A stretch of DNA of 64,000 nucleotides from Ligula intestinalis (GCA_036362985.1 JAYGXS010000007.1:9583375-9647374), one strand, 5' to 3'; shown: positions 22,890 through 35,380, counted from the stretch's first letter. The notes: a model not told the origin generated them from the letters alone. Numbers and translations are program-made.

Positions 22890-23660
22890 GGACTGTTGAA
22901 TTCCGGACGGGACAAGGCGTCAGCAACGAAATTGTCATCACCGCGGAAAAAGCGTATATCTGAAGTGAATTGTGAGCTATAGTCAAGATGACGTACTTCA
23001 CGCGGTGAGTATCGATCCAGCTTAGCTTAAAGAGCATAAGTGAGAGGTCTGTGATCCGTGTGGACCTGAAAATGTCACCCCTCGAGCAGATGATGAAAGT
23101 GTCGGATGGCCAGGTAAAGTTCGCGCGAGAAAGTACTGTAGCCAGTCTGCGCCGGCTGAAGCTTCTGAGGAAAGAAGGCTAGCGGCTGCAACTAGTCGTA
23201 AAACTGTTGCTGCAGAACTGCGCCGACAGCAACATTGGAAGCATCTAAGGTCAGAATTAGCTGTGTAGCAGCATTGGTGCTCAAATAATGAAGCAGGGTG
23301 GCATCCGCGAGAGCTTTCTGGACTACCTCAAATGCATCCAGAGCGCTAGTTAAAAGTTGAAGCGACTTGGCTTTTAACTGCAAAAGATCCGTCAAAGGTG
23401 CCAGGATGGCGGTGCAATTTGGTGGAAACGCCGGTAGTAGTTGATTAGGCTGATAAAACGGCGGAGCTTAGTGATGGACTTCGGGGCTGGAAAAGACAAC
23501 ACGCTTTGCACTTTCTCTGAGAGGGGTGTGATCCAGTGGTGGTCAAGGTGATGGCCAAGAGAATCCAGAGAAAGAACGCCATCGAGGCACTTATCGATAT
23601 TCAACTGTAGACCATTGTGCTGAAAACGATCAAAAACTTGACGTAAGTGCACAACCTGTT
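22890..23660 (-). mobile_element. Ty3/gypsy RT end and RNase H
   Basis: Read on the minus strand: VFDRFQHNGLQLNIDKCLDG and SLGHHLDHHWITPLSEKV (RT connection region), INYYRRFHQIAP, then LQLLTSALDAFEVVQKALAD and LILTLDASNVAVGAVLQQQ (first RNase H Asp). After a frame change come SRELYLAIRHF, HTDHRPLTYAL and FFRGDDNFVADALSRPE. This is the normal order of a gypsy pol. It lacks the YIDD core and stops where the integrase region of 15.3-16.5 kb would be expected to follow. Confidence 0.87.
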
Positions 23661-23692
23661 CCTCGGGGGACGAGCTCGTGACAACAATGAAT

Positions 23693-24292
23693 AATAAAAA
23701 AAATTTATATTTAAGGCCCGGAAGGCCTCGTCATTGCAAACTTAGTGCTGTGGAAAAATAAATACAAAGTTGATAAATACTGCTCTCCATGAAACAACCA
23801 CATAGGCAGTGGGAGCGTTTAGTAGTGTTGGCAGATTATTTCATATTCAGCAACATATGGTCGTTTTAAAATAGAAGTCAAACCTCTCTAAAACGCATGG
23901 TGAACCAAGGAGGAAGCAGTGAAAAAATCCTACCACTAAAGCCGGGGCAGAGTTCAGCGAACCCCCGCTTAAAAAAACAAAACGGAGGAGAAAAAAGCTG
24001 CTTCTACAAAAGTAAGGAGGTTGGTTGAGAGGATTGATTGAAGTGCAAATTAGACAGGACTGTTGATGAGAACGAATGCGGGTTGGAAACGCTTCTTGTA
24101 ATTTGAGAAATCATATAACAGCAGAGGCTGTCGTTTACCATTGTTACACCACCCGACTGGCTTCGTGATCAACCATCAGGGAGGTGAGACCGTAGGAGGC
24201 CATCGTGGACAACAGGGTCGACAAGAGAGTGAACGGCAGAGGTCACCTGATCATCAACGAAACGCCGGAGATGTGACCTTGTTGACTGCGGA
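23693..24292 (-). repeat. LINE-A copy 4: 3' UTR, minus strand
   Basis: Reverse-strand copy of the element's 3' region, with hairpin 'aggcccggaaggcct' near 23715 at its terminus and an A/T tail. It extends into sequence upstream of the UTR (matching 20500-20640) and then enters the 100-N gap at 24293-24392. Confidence 0.82.
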
Positions 24293-24392
24293 NNNNNNNN
24301 NNNNNNNNNNNNNNNNNNNNNNNNNNNNNNNNNNNNNNNNNNNNNNNNNNNNNNNNNNNNNNNNNNNNNNNNNNNNNNNNNNNNNNNNNNNN
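24293..24392. other. Assembly gap (100 N)
   Basis: Separates a minus-strand LINE-A 3' end from a plus-strand LINE-D copy. Both sides are repeats, which probably explains the break. Confidence 0.95.
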
Positions 24393-25800
24393 ACAGAAGC
24401 CCGCTTCGCGGAGCGTGGCTGTCTCAATTGACCTGTCACGAGCCTTTTACTGCGTCCGCCACGATCAGCTGCTGTAAAACTTGGTCTCCCTGAACACCCG
24501 ACTGGCCTGGTCCGACGGTTGGCGGCTTACATCCGTGGCCGCCACGATCGTGTCCTTTTCCACGGCTCTCTCACCAAGCCCCGTAAGCAGACCTGCAGTG
24601 TTCCTCAAGGCTCTGTGCTCAGTCCGACGCTGTTCAACATTTACATGCGGGAACTCCCACTCCCTCCGGCACCCGCCAAAGTGGTATCATACGCCGATAC
24701 CTTCTTCTGTCAGCACCATAACATTGATCAGGCTGCACAGGTCCTCTCGGAATTCATGCTTAATATGGTGGACTACCGCACTCAGTGCGAGATGTCAATC
24801 TCGGCAGCCAAGTCTTCCGTCACTGTTTTCACACTGGATCCGAAGGAGTTCAATCGTCACCCGGCCATCATCGTCAACGGTGAGGCTTTACCGCTGGTCC
24901 GTAAGCCCAAGCTCCTCGGCGTCCGTTTAGATCCGCTCTTCACGTTCGCAGACCACTCGAGGGATGTCGCAAGCAAAGTGAGCAGGTGCACCAAGGTCCT
25001 CAAGGCTCTCGCAGGCACTTCCTGGGGCTGCTCGAAAGAGTTGCTGACGACCACATTCAATGCAATGGCCAAGCCGCATCTCACCTATGCGGCATCAATC
25101 TGGTCTCCCTCCAGCCTCCGCCGCCTTCAGTCAGCACAGAACGGTGCCCTGCGCACGATCACGGGCTGCTATAAAATGTCGCCCATCGATCACTTTCATG
25201 CGGAGGTTTCTATCCTGCCGGTCACCGCACACAACAAACTCCTCAGCCACCAGTTTTGGTGGACCTGTTCACAAGCTGGTCATCCGAACCACCATCGTTG
25301 CAACGCTCCCGAGCCTAGCCGTAACGTCCGGACGGCTATCCGAGGTCTCCACAAGGCAGCTGTCACCTCGTCTCTCTCGGATCTACCCGTTGATGGCTCT
25401 GCCATCAAGACAGGCTACCAGCGCCTTCACCGGAGAGCCGTTGTGGACGCAAAATCCAGCTACCATCCCCTGGTCCTTCTGGGTGGCCATCCACCTCCGA
25501 TTGCCACCTCGGAACGTCACCTCCCATGGGTGACTCGCTGTACGCTGGCGCAGCTTCGCAGTGGCTACTGCATGGTCTTTCGCCAGTATCAACACCGGCT
25601 GGACCCATCTATACCCGACTGCGGCGTCTCGCCGCATGACTGCCGTCACCTCTTCGCCTGCAGTTCCCGGCCAGGCGCCCAACTCACCCCCGAGGACCTT
25701 TAGCTCAAGCCGGCCGAGGTCGCGGCTTTTTCTCCGTCTCCCAACTGCACCCAGTTTGGACTCCGGCGGGAACCCCTGATCCTTCATGGACTACCAACCA
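24393..25800 (+). mobile_element. LINE-D copy 1: RT C-terminal two thirds and 3' UTR
   Basis: An open frame of 394 codons (24519-25703) covers the second half of a Jockey-like RT: CSVPQGSVLSPTLFNIYMRE, KVVSYADTFFCQHH, VRKPKLLGVRLDPLFTF, MAKPHLTYAASIWSPSSLRR and the terminal CTLAQLRSGYCMVF with a Cys/His-rich CGVSPHDCRHLFAC. Copy 2 has SYADDVTFFCQHH, so six bases are missing here, removing the second catalytic Asp without breaking the frame. The first 120 bases after the gap are frameshifted. The 3' end is a short (ACCA)n tail near 25790. Confidence 0.9.
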
Positions 25801-27177
25801 ACCAATCGTGAGGAGTCAGCACTTGCATTTTTAGTACATCATGCAGAAGTAGACGCCAGTCAAGGACATCAAAAGTTTTTTTTCGTGCAGGTGCCTGTAC
25901 CTTTGAGCATGAATTCATTTATGTTACAGGAGAGCCACATAATAATTGAGCTTGATCCGAGTTCATCCATCCATCGTCTCAGCTCAGATGTATAAACACC
26001 ACTGGCTTTATTTACCAACGACTGTCAGACATTTGCAGCCGATCGACCGGTGGAAAACTAAAATCAGCTTCTTTTGCGACTCAAGCCAACGTTACTAAGT
26101 TGGTCAAACAATTGATTTTAAACTCTGGTCAGCACGCTGACCCTTACAATCTTCCATTTTGATTCAGATGTGGTAAATGGACCAAACTGGGGTAAACAAT
26201 AATCAGTCGTAAGTAAATTACGGTTAGTTCACCGGTCTACCTTGCAAATGACAATCCACCGGTGACCTGGAACACCAACTACAAAATCTGGGTGCCTTGC
26301 TCTACTTGTTAGTTGCATAGAGCCCCCGCCCTAATACCGATTCAGCAAAATGTCCCGAAGGATACAGGGACAAGAGACTTTAGTAGCAACGATTGAGCAA
26401 ATAAAGGGCCAACGAGCTAGAGCCACGCGGAACGTTCTGGAAGCTCGTAATTGTTCACATAGTACACTGTCCACAGCCGATTATGCACACACCAATCGTA
26501 TCTTATAAGGTATTACAAAATTGTCTCCGCCAAAAGACATCACAGGCACTGGTTTTCTTAAAAAACAGGTCAATGTCAAACACGGCTTAATTCGCACCTA
26601 TAACGGCTTTCAATGTTTATATGAGCACTGAAACAGGTTTCCAGAAAGCCAAATCGCAAAGCATTTATTGGTTGCTTGCATCGATGTCACGAATCCCTAC
26701 ATCCTCGGAAATGCGTCAAAGTTTCATAATCGACTATGCATCAAATACCGCGCAAAAGCCTCATATAACGAGATGATCATCTAATTATCATACCACAAAG
26801 ATAAGTACCCGCAATGAATAGCACACAGAGTGGTCGCATGTAATTGGTCGGAACTCATACCAGATACGAAACGAATACCGTAAATGGGTGGGTGACAGTA
26901 ATTTCCTATCGGCTACCATTTCAAAGAGTGGAAGAAAAGACGCCAAACGCGGACACACACTAATATGAAACAGACAGGGCTACTCACGGCCGGATTTAAA
27001 AAAACTAGCCACGGAAAATAAACCACAACAACTAAAGTACCATCGGTAACGCTAGTTTAAGCCACACATTTGATTATCGCCAAGAAATAAAATAGGCATG
27101 TTACTACTGTCTGATTTCTACTGTATCAAGAAGCAGCAAAACTCCCTCAGCTCAAGTGTATTTTGTACAATCTCAAA
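25801..27177. other. Intergenic; no gene seen
   Basis: About 1.4 kb between LINE-D copy 1 and eL13. Open frames are short and without similarity. The part next to 27177 should include the eL13 3' UTR; I see no AATAAA on the minus strand within about 180 bases of the stop. Confidence 0.45.
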
Positions 27178-27783
27178 TTACGCATTAGCCTTTGCCATCC
27201 TGACCTTGTAGCGCTTGCCATAGAGACGCTTGTTCGCACGGTGTTGACGGATTGCATGGAAGGCCGAGTACTTCTTCTCTGAGTCGGTTATCTTGTGGGC
27301 CTCTTCCCGTTTGGCCTTCTGGACAACTGGCATCACCATCCTGCGCTGCGTCACCTTCGTGATATCGCCCTGGTGAACAGGTACCGGGAGAATCTTTGCC
27401 TTATTAAACAGAATGAGTTTGGACATGTACTTCCGGAGACGAGCAGCATTCCTCTGAAGACCCTCGACAGAGTTGTTTCGGCGCCGGTGGTCAATTGAAA
27501 TGCCAACCGTACGCGCAATTTTGCGACTGATGCCAGCCGCCCTAAGCTCCTCCAGGCTAAAGCCTCGTCCGGCCCTGACCTTCATATTGTACCGTTGCGT
27601 TGGGCAGTTAACAATGGGTCGGAGGGGACCAGATGCTGGCTTTGGAGCGATACGCTTAGCCTTGGCCTTGCGGGCTTCCTGACGGCGGTGTTTGCGAGCT
27701 GGCTGATTGAACCAGGTGCGAACCATGAACTGCCATTTCTTGCGAAGATGGTTCTTATGAATCACATCATTTCCGTGCGCCAT
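27178..27783 (-). CDS. RPL13: 60S ribosomal protein L13 (eL13)
   Basis: Encodes 201 residues of eL13, a structural protein of the large cytosolic ribosomal subunit. Family blocks are easy to see: HLRKKWQFMVRTWFNQPARK at the start, RIAPKPASGPLRPIVNCPT, then KVRAGRGFSLEELRAAGISR, ARTVGISIDHRRRN and a basic C-terminal tail (KRLYGKRYKVRMAKANA). Length is close to the usual 205-211. The start at 27783 fits because homologues begin just before the HK..H block. The coding region has no intron and no break, so it is either an intron-poor functional gene or a very recent retrocopy. Its upstream pyrimidine tract argues for a real gene. Confidence 0.94.
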   Translation of the reverse strand: MAHGNDVIHKNHLRKKWQFMVRTWFNQPARKHRRQEARKAKAKRIAPKPASGPLRPIVNCPTQRYNMKVRAGRGFSLEELRAAGISRKIARTVGISIDHRRRNNSVEGLQRNAARLRKYMSKLILFNKAKILPVPVHQGDITKVTQRRMVMPVVQKAKREEAHKITDSEKKYSAFHAIRQHRANKRLYGKRYKVRMAKANA

Positions 27784-27799
27784 GGCGACCTACTCTAGC

Positions 27800-27840
27800 G
27801 GAACTACAACAAAGGGAAAAAGATGACTAATTTTATAATT
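27800..27840 (-). promoter_or_regulatory. eL13 upstream: TATA-like box and pyrimidine tract
   Basis: On the minus strand, TATAAAA lies about 50 bases before the ATG and is followed by CTTTTTCCCTTTGTTGTAG. The tract can be read as the 5'-TOP start typical of ribosomal protein mRNAs, or as the polypyrimidine/AG acceptor of a 5'-UTR intron ending 22 bases before the ATG. Sequence alone does not decide between them. Confidence 0.4.
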
Positions 27841-27849
27841 CGAAACCAG

Positions 27850-28620
27850 TACCCATAGATCAACAAAAACCATAATGAAAAACTCGATGAAATTTAACAA
27901 CGCTGTGCTAGGTATCTGAAAACTCTGATAAGGAGGATGGACCGAGGTTAAGACGTGATTATAGCAATGGAAATGTAGGTTGAAAAGCGCACGTGGTGCG
28001 TGGAAAACATCTATGGTAGCTGACATTCGTCGTTTGTGGACGTTGTACATCAGCAAGTTCCAGACACACATAAGGGGTGTCTCCGAGAGGGACCAACAAG
28101 AAACTAGCATGTTTTCATTGTTGATGTAGGGATATCGAGAGGAACGCGTTCCTGCGAAAAAAAGCATGTTCAAACACAATAAGATCAATATCAGTGGTCC
28201 GTCGCAAATCCAACTCGGAAAACTAGGCCACACAAGTAAACCCTACGTACAAAAACAGATAAGACGAAAAGCATAGATTCAACTCTCAACAATTAAGCGC
28301 ATACAAAACAAAATACCTACAAACGTGCACTGGTGCGCACTTGAATTACCTCGTAAAAACCAAAGTGCCCATTTAAACAAACTGAGAGTTTGGTTCTGAA
28401 TATCGAGGGGCAAGAAGTTGTAGAATTTTATTAAGCTTATTTAAAACTCGCAATGTGGGACTGTAATAACGGAGGAGGGAGCACTTGAAAAGGTAACAAA
28501 GGTTTCTATTAAATGGAATATGCCTATCAGACACAATTAGAGAACAAGTCGTCCAAAGAAACAATATAACTAAGTCGATAAAGCTCAATGTTCTAAGTGA
28601 AGAATCCAGAGTTTAAAAAA
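27850..28620. other. No gene seen
   Basis: Upstream of eL13. A minus-strand frame at 27790-28233 is hydrophobic by composition only and has no recognised similarity. Confidence 0.4.
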
Positions 28621-28628
28621 ATCAAGAA

Positions 28629-30130
28629 GTGGAACAGGTCAGTGCGGGGAACTTTCAAACCAATGCAGATAGATTTATAACTGTGACTAGCGCAACCAGA
28701 AATATGGCTGGCGCAAATTTTAGGTGCCTGTATACAAATGCTCAGAGCCTTGTGTATATAATTTGCGAATTAAGAAACCGTTTTGCTATAATGGCTTGGA
28801 ATGGGACAGAATTAAGTGAAACCTGGCATACTAGCAATTTTCTAGATAACGAAATGCATTATCTCGTTTCGAAATTGAACAAAGGGACAGGGAAAACCGA
28901 CAGGGTGGTGGAATATTGGTGCATGTGAATGCCTTCCCAATAGAGTCTTATAAGACAACCCAGTTTGTATGCAGCAATGTGGTTAACTAATGGAGCTCCT
29001 TCTCTCTGCATCTCGATGTCCTCAACGTCTTTTGGCCACCTACGATGCACAGAATCGTCAATACCCACCTTTTGGAGAAAAATTAAAACCTTTTTAATTC
29101 GACCCAATGTTGGGAGTGAAGGTGACTTCAATGCACACGGAATTAGCTGAATTAATTTTCAAGCTCAAATCGCTTACTGGCTCTGGCTCTATCCTACCCG
29201 CTATCAACCGGTCAGTTTGACATGCATTTGTTGTAAGTTGATGGAAATGATCACTAAAAATTGATTTTATCACTCGATACATTCCGCCACCAAATCACCC
29301 CAATCCAGCATGGTTTCTGTGAGAAGAGATTTTGTCTTAAACACCTTATCGCAACGCTAGAACACTAGACAAAACACATAGATCAAGGACATCCAGTAGA
29401 TATTATCTACATCAGCGACTCATCCGAAAGCTGTCCGGCTTTGGGATAACAAGGAATCTTCTGACCTGGATTGAAGATTTCCTGAGAGACCGCAGTCAAA
29501 AAGTTACTGCAAGGGGCTGTTGTTAAGAGTGGGCACCTGTTAAAAGTGGAGTTCCACAAGGTCAGTCCTAGGGCCGCTCCTTTTCATCCTCTACGTAAAT
29601 GACATACTGTGAGAAGTTAAATCTCACATCGTAATATTTGCTGATGACCTCAAATTGTGGAGGATGATAAAAGATGAGAGGGACTCCCAAATACTGCAAG
29701 AGGATATAAACCAGCTGCACTCTTGTAGCAAGCGTTAGTATATGAACTTCAATCCCAAAAAATGTGCAGTAATGCACATGTAATTAACAAGACGCCGCAG
29801 AAATACACTCTCACGACACCAGTATCTTAGGAGACCAACCACTTGAAACCGTGAGTTTCAAATGAAGCTTTGGTGTACTTAATAAAGATGACCAAAGTGT
29901 CACAACACAGTATTCCAAAGTCGCAGTAAGAGCAATATGGGTTATGAGCGCCATACGAAGAACATTTGTTAACTTGAATGTAGATATCTTCGGAAAAGTA
30001 TCTGGACATTTCGTGCGGCCGCATCTGGAATATTCGGAACAGGCTTGTTTGGTTTGGTTTCAGAAAGACATAGGGATTCTTGAAGGTGTCTAACGACGTA
30101 GGACTGAGGTGGTCCCTAAACGTCAGCATT
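28629..30130 (+). mobile_element. LINE-B copy 3, highly decayed
   Basis: The order of blocks matches LINE-B but nearly every block is in a new frame: FRCLYTNAQSLVYIICELRN and LSETWH (endonuclease start) near 28720, DIIYISDSSES near 29400, the QKVTA...GVPQG-equivalent near 29500, FADDLKLWRM near 29640, and GHFVRPHLEYSEQACLVW near 30020. Stops and small deletions are dense, so this is an old copy compared with 21-22.7 kb. Confidence 0.65.
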
Positions 30131-31642
30131 GCACAAAAGAACAGCTGGTGTAGATCTCTTTCCCCTCCATGATAGACAAGAGAAAGATGACCTTACATTT
30201 ACTGAGGGTAACTGAACTGGATGTTATATGGGGAGATTACTTTCAATCAATCCCAAGAAAGAACTTCATAAGATATAATTGCCACTTGAAGGAGGAACTG
30301 AGCCGCACAAACCAACGTTTAGCATTCTACTCACAAATGACCATTTGACGGTGGAATTCCTTGCCAGAGTCTTTTGGTCATTCACCCACTGTGAACGTGA
30401 AGGATAATCATATGTTAAAGGCCAAATACTCAAATACTCACCTAACAAAAATGACTATAAGCATACTACTGGCTTGCTATCAGTAGAGCTTTTATTCACA
30501 CTAAGGTTGGCCCACACGGATATTTCATAGGGATATACGTTGAACGTTTTTTACACTGATATTCCACAATCGCTTCAGCGTGTCAACTTTTCGCCTTTTC
30601 TTAATATTGTTCTGCACTTTTACACAGCAAAAGCGATCTGTAACAAGGTTTGCACATTTCACTACACGATTTATTCCTACCATAATTTCCAAGGAAATAA
30701 AGAAGTTCTAAGTTTAAGGCGGGTGATTCAAGGAGAAGTCACGCAGTAAATTCTAGGGGTCCCTCGCAGCTGTGTCAAGCTGTCGGGAAATACTGGCGAA
30801 ACACGTATTTGGGTTTAATCAGTACCTGGGCGGCCAGTACTACGAATAATTCCATAAGTTAAAATATTAGTAACATTATATTCTCAAATGGAAACTGAAC
30901 TTTAAAAAATCCTGAATAAAGGAAACCTTTCCGCAACTTAAGTTCATTCTTATACACTTGCTCAAGGCGAATACAAAGACGAAAGTTGCAAACTTAACAC
31001 ACTGGGCAAAACAAGTTATGAAGCATACTATTGCCTCATTTGGGGTTCTGACTAGTAAGTATACGTCTGACTCGCAACAAAAACAATACAACTGCAAAAG
31101 CAATTCGAAGAACTGGTCCGCAACAAGCAATAAATGCAAATATAAACATATATACAACAATTTTGATGCATTAACACCCAACTAGCACAAACATATACCG
31201 GACACAGTTACGCCAACCAATTAGAAAGTAATGCAGATGAAATGGCGACACCCTAAAAGTATGAAATAATAAAATAAGTAGTTAATCAAGCAATATATAG
31301 AAACTCTTACATATCCATATGAAACTGTAGAAATTCATAGGGAAGCCCAGTTAGTATTTCTGACAAAAAGTATTACTAAAGCACAACCATTGAGAAGGAT
31401 GACGGTGCGGTCACTAGGCTCAACGCAAGTGCTAACTCATGGCGGATTCGGACAAAGGCCGACCAGTAGGGATCTCTGAAAACAAAGGAACGTCTCAGAG
31501 CATTCCAACGAGACAGAGGAAGTCAGAGCATTCAAATTCAGTAAAATTCAGCATATACAAGGGAGATAGGCAGAGCCTTTGAAAACCCTAGCTAAAGATA
31601 GATGCTGTCAGATCATGCATATTGTTCCAAGTCATATATACA
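30131..31642. other. No gene seen
   Basis: AT-rich sequence with no recognisable coding, tRNA-like or tandem-repeat content. Confidence 0.4.
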
Positions 31643-32610
31643 CTATATAAATTGTTGTTGTCTTCCAAATGTACGCCCAGCAAGCAAAGTAAGATCAAAC
31701 CTTCTTTTGAATGCGTCGACGCTTTCAGCAAGAACAACCGAGGAAGGAAGTTTCTTCCATTCTTCAATGACCCGCTGGGAGAAGAAGTGGGCCCGCACTT
31801 CTAGTTTGGCGTGGTGTTTCTTCAGTTTGTACGGATGACCACGTAGATGCATTGTCTCTGCAAATTCAAAGACATCAGTCATCTGAAGAGCACAGTCTAC
31901 TCCCCTGACGATTTTAAACACCATGATCATATCTCCTCTGAATTGCCTATAATAGAGAGGGAAAAGATTGAGCCTATCTAGACGACCTTCATATGGGAGA
32001 CCTCCTAAGCTGCTGACTAGCCTGGTCGCCCTTCTTTGCACTTTCTCGAGCATTGCGTAATCTTTCTTCATCCAAGGGCACCACGCCTGGACGCAGTACT
32101 CTAACATCGGCCGAACAAATGTTCCGAAGACTCACCCAAAAAACTCCGCATTAAAATAGAGGAAGGGCCTTCTGATCGCTTCAAGGATGCCTATAGCCTT
32201 CTTTGCGGTTTTAGCACAGTGAGTCGACGGTTTGAGCTCGGGCGTCATGCGTACACCTAGATCCTGTAGTTCGTTCACTAGCTCGAGTTCATGACCGCCG
32301 ATCGAGTAGTCAAACTCGAATGGTATCACCTTTCTGTTATTAGACCGTAAACGGATTACTTGTAATTTGTTGAAGTTCAGCTGAAGTAGCCATTTTTTAC
32401 ACCACTTTTGCAAGCGATCCAAGTCATTTTGTAAGGTCTGTCCATCCTCTGAGCTTTCAATGGACTTCCAGATCTTTAGATCGTCTGCAAACATGACTTT
32501 CTCACAGGCGAGGCAGTCAAGGCAGTCGTTCACATAAACCAGCAATAGAATGGGACCCAGAACGCTTCCCTGAATGGACGGAGTTAATCCAAATTCCACG
32601 AAAAAATTGG
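31643..32610 (-). mobile_element. LINE-B copy 4: RT core and C-terminus, one stop from open
   Basis: Two frames, 32599-32132 and 32107-31643, lie in the same register and are separated by a TGA at 32132-32134. They encode QGSVLGPILLLVYVNDCLDC, MFADDLKIWKS (intact FADD catalytic box), LVNELQDLGVRMTPELKPST, then after the stop FVRPMLEYCVQAW, VQRRATRLVSSLGGLPYEGR and FFSQRVIEEWKKLPSSV. It is 5'-truncated at about 32605. This is the best-preserved catalytic core of the family in the window. Confidence 0.87.
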
Positions 32611-33410
32611 GCTGTCATAGAAGCCTTTTTGGATACAAAGCCGGCCACTAACTGTGTCACAACCAAAATCCTGAAAGAATAGACGAACGACTACCAGAAT
32701 GACCGTAATATCAGCTCAGTTTGAATGAGGAAAATGTAGGTGTACAGCGTCTTAGCCATGGTTGTAATCGGAGCACTACACTCATCAGGTCGAAGTCGGG
32801 TTGTTGAAGAAAGGGAATAGGCACTATAACAAGGGATTTGCTGCGCACAGAACCCTCAGTTACTGCCTCAGAGAGCAGTGTCCACTGGCAAAGCCAGGAC
32901 TAGTGTTGACTGCGTTAAGTCATGCCGAAAAAGAGAGAGTTAGCTTTATGTGATTAATAATAATAATATGTTTATTATGCCAGTTTACAGGCAATTGTAA
33001 AGAGTTGGTAATGCACCTCTTGGGCGCCTTCCAACACCTCGAAGACCGGAAATAACCTAAAACAAACTCCTTATGTTGCAGCCAGTATTGGTTTTGTTTC
33101 AGGTTTTTTGTTTCGTCAATACTGGGCGAGATAGGGAGTTTGTTTCAAGTGAAAAAAACCTGCCTTCAAAGGTATGATACAAACGGAATAAATGTACAGT
33201 TGTAAGCTGAGTTGACTCATCAGCAGGAGAACTGTTTCATATCGTTTAAAAACATTAGTTCCAGACGGAGAGGGTTTGCACAAGAACACAGTGTTCTCAG
33301 TCTTTCTTCAATGGTTGTCGGCAAAAGTTGCGAGCTATCGGCTGAAGGGTTAGCAGACTGTGGGTTGCTGCTTCAGCCGCATTATCTTCAGCAGTGAAGC
33401 CTGGCGGGGT
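32611..33410. other. No gene seen
   Basis: Sequence between LINE-B copy 4 and the LINE-C fragment. It contains a short AAT-rich stretch near 32950 and no coding signature. Confidence 0.4.
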
Positions 33411-34127
33411 TCAAAGTCCACGAACGCCATCAGAGTGAAAGAGAGATTCCACCGAGTCAGCACCCAAAATTCGTGAAAGTTGTCCTGAATGTAGAAAACT
33501 AGTTACAGCTCTCTTAAACATAGGGTAGTTTTGCTGGGTTTTAATACTTTTGGGCAGCTTATTCCAGATTGATATGGCATTTACTGAAAAGAATTGCCGG
33601 TACTTAACTGTGCGTGCCATAGGAAGAAATAAAAATACGTCTCGATGACTGGCGCGTCGAGAGTGCTCAAGCTGCCTTATTGTACTAAGAGGATTAAAGG
33701 TTTGACCATTCAAAAGTTTAAACAGTAAAAATAGACCCTTCTGCAATCGACGAAGCCATAGGGGATCCAGCTTTATAAGTTCGCACCTTTGTTGGTAGGT
33801 TAAGTTACGGTGTTCTGTAGTGAAAACTCTTCTAGTGAAGAAGTGCTGCACCGATTCTATTTTCTTCCGTTCACTGGTGCGCAGAAGACTGAACAGAGGC
33901 GAGCAGTATTCAAGACTAGGTCTCACGTACATATTATAAAGGCTAGTTCTAACATTGATAGTCTTAAAATTTCTAAGGATAAATCCGGTGGTTCGGCGTG
34001 CTTTCGAGACTATCAGGGCACAGTGCTCTGACAAATTGAGACTATTAGAGTAGGATTGTGGAGCTAGTTCAACTAGTGTCCAATAAGTGTACTCCATTAT
34101 CGAGGGGTAGCGTGTATAGTTACCCAT
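33411..34127 (-). mobile_element. LINE-C (CR1-like) C-terminal domain
   Basis: An open frame of about 238 codons starts inside the RT 'thumb' and reaches the C-terminus: FILRNFKTINVRTSLYNMYV, RPSLEYCSPLFSLL, KKIESVQHFFTRRVFT, KLDPLWLRRLQKGLFLLFKL and NAISIWNKLPKSIK. This is typical of CR1-type ORF2 ends but clearly distinct in sequence from LINE-A and LINE-B. RT and endonuclease are missing. Confidence 0.82.
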
Positions 34128-35380
34128 GCTGCGTCAGCCGAGGGATGGCGCGTTCAGCTGCCCCGTAGGCAAAAATAACTGTGTGTGAGCTCGCATGTGT
34201 GCGCGAGTGAAAGTCAATCAAGGGTCTGCAGGTCAGAGAATAGGAAAGCGCTGCCGGCGAGATTGCATGAACTCGAGGCAGTAAGCACTAAACAGTTAAG
34301 TTGGGGCAAATGTACTGCTGCACATATGAATTCCCTGCCTTAAGAATATTAACAACTGGAAAATGTGAAGCGAAAAACACGTGCCCTTCAATAGATCCCT
34401 GCCGAAATAAGTATTATTCCAAGTGCCTGCAAGTGCAAAAGTCGACGAAGTTGACACAGGAAGAAATTCCACAAGCAAATACTACGAAAATGTAACATGT
34501 AGCCTTAAAATGATGAGAATTCATTTGAAAATCTGAAAAGAATAAAAAGATAGGGAGGCCTTATAGTTTATACTGATCCAGTTTCCTCCTGATTACCTCA
34601 ACGGAAGCAGACATAACGACATTCAAAAACAGAACACTCAAAGCGTTGGGTACTCTGCTGCAGAAGAAGAACTTTAATGCGTCCAGCCTGACCGAAGTCA
34701 CACATATTTTGAATGGATGACCTATTGAGTTCGTTGTTGTTGCTATTTTGAAAAAGTCTCCAGGTACAAGGCAACAGTCCTCTTGCGGTGTAGAGGGGGA
34801 GTGGGTTAATATTTTAAACCCTAGCAGCGTAATCTTCGGGTCTAATTACTTGTTGGAAGGAGAAAAAATGGGAAATCAGAGTGGAAGGAATAATTTATTC
34901 TGTTTTGAAGGAGTAGAGATTGAGCTGGAGTAAAAGCCCGACCGAATACAACTGTACTATCTTCTCTCCAACTTGGACTATTTGGTGTCGGATACCACCT
35001 CCCTAGTACTGATGTGGATATTACCACTTCAGTTGTCCGTGCATAGTTACTTTCTGCATATAGTTAATATTATTATTGGGTCAAATTCATCAGAAATCAG
35101 AATCAGGGTGGCATTTCTTTCTCAACTCAGTCAACTGAATGCACGGCCTACAACTAAAACAACTGAAATCACTCTACGAAGCCAACAGTGCAGAAGGACA
35201 TCAAACATTCTTGAAGATCAGCAGTTATTCAGGGCCTCCATGGTTTCCAAGCGGCTGAGTTATTACCGAATATCCTGCACACCTTTTATACGTATTTGAA
35301 GGTGCTTTTTAACAAGTAAGGATATTGTTTATTCAGTTTACTTCACATATTAGTCATACTTTATACATATTCGGAGGTTA
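34128..35380. other. No gene seen
   Basis: No coding similarity, tRNA-like element or long tandem repeat was recognised. Confidence 0.4.
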
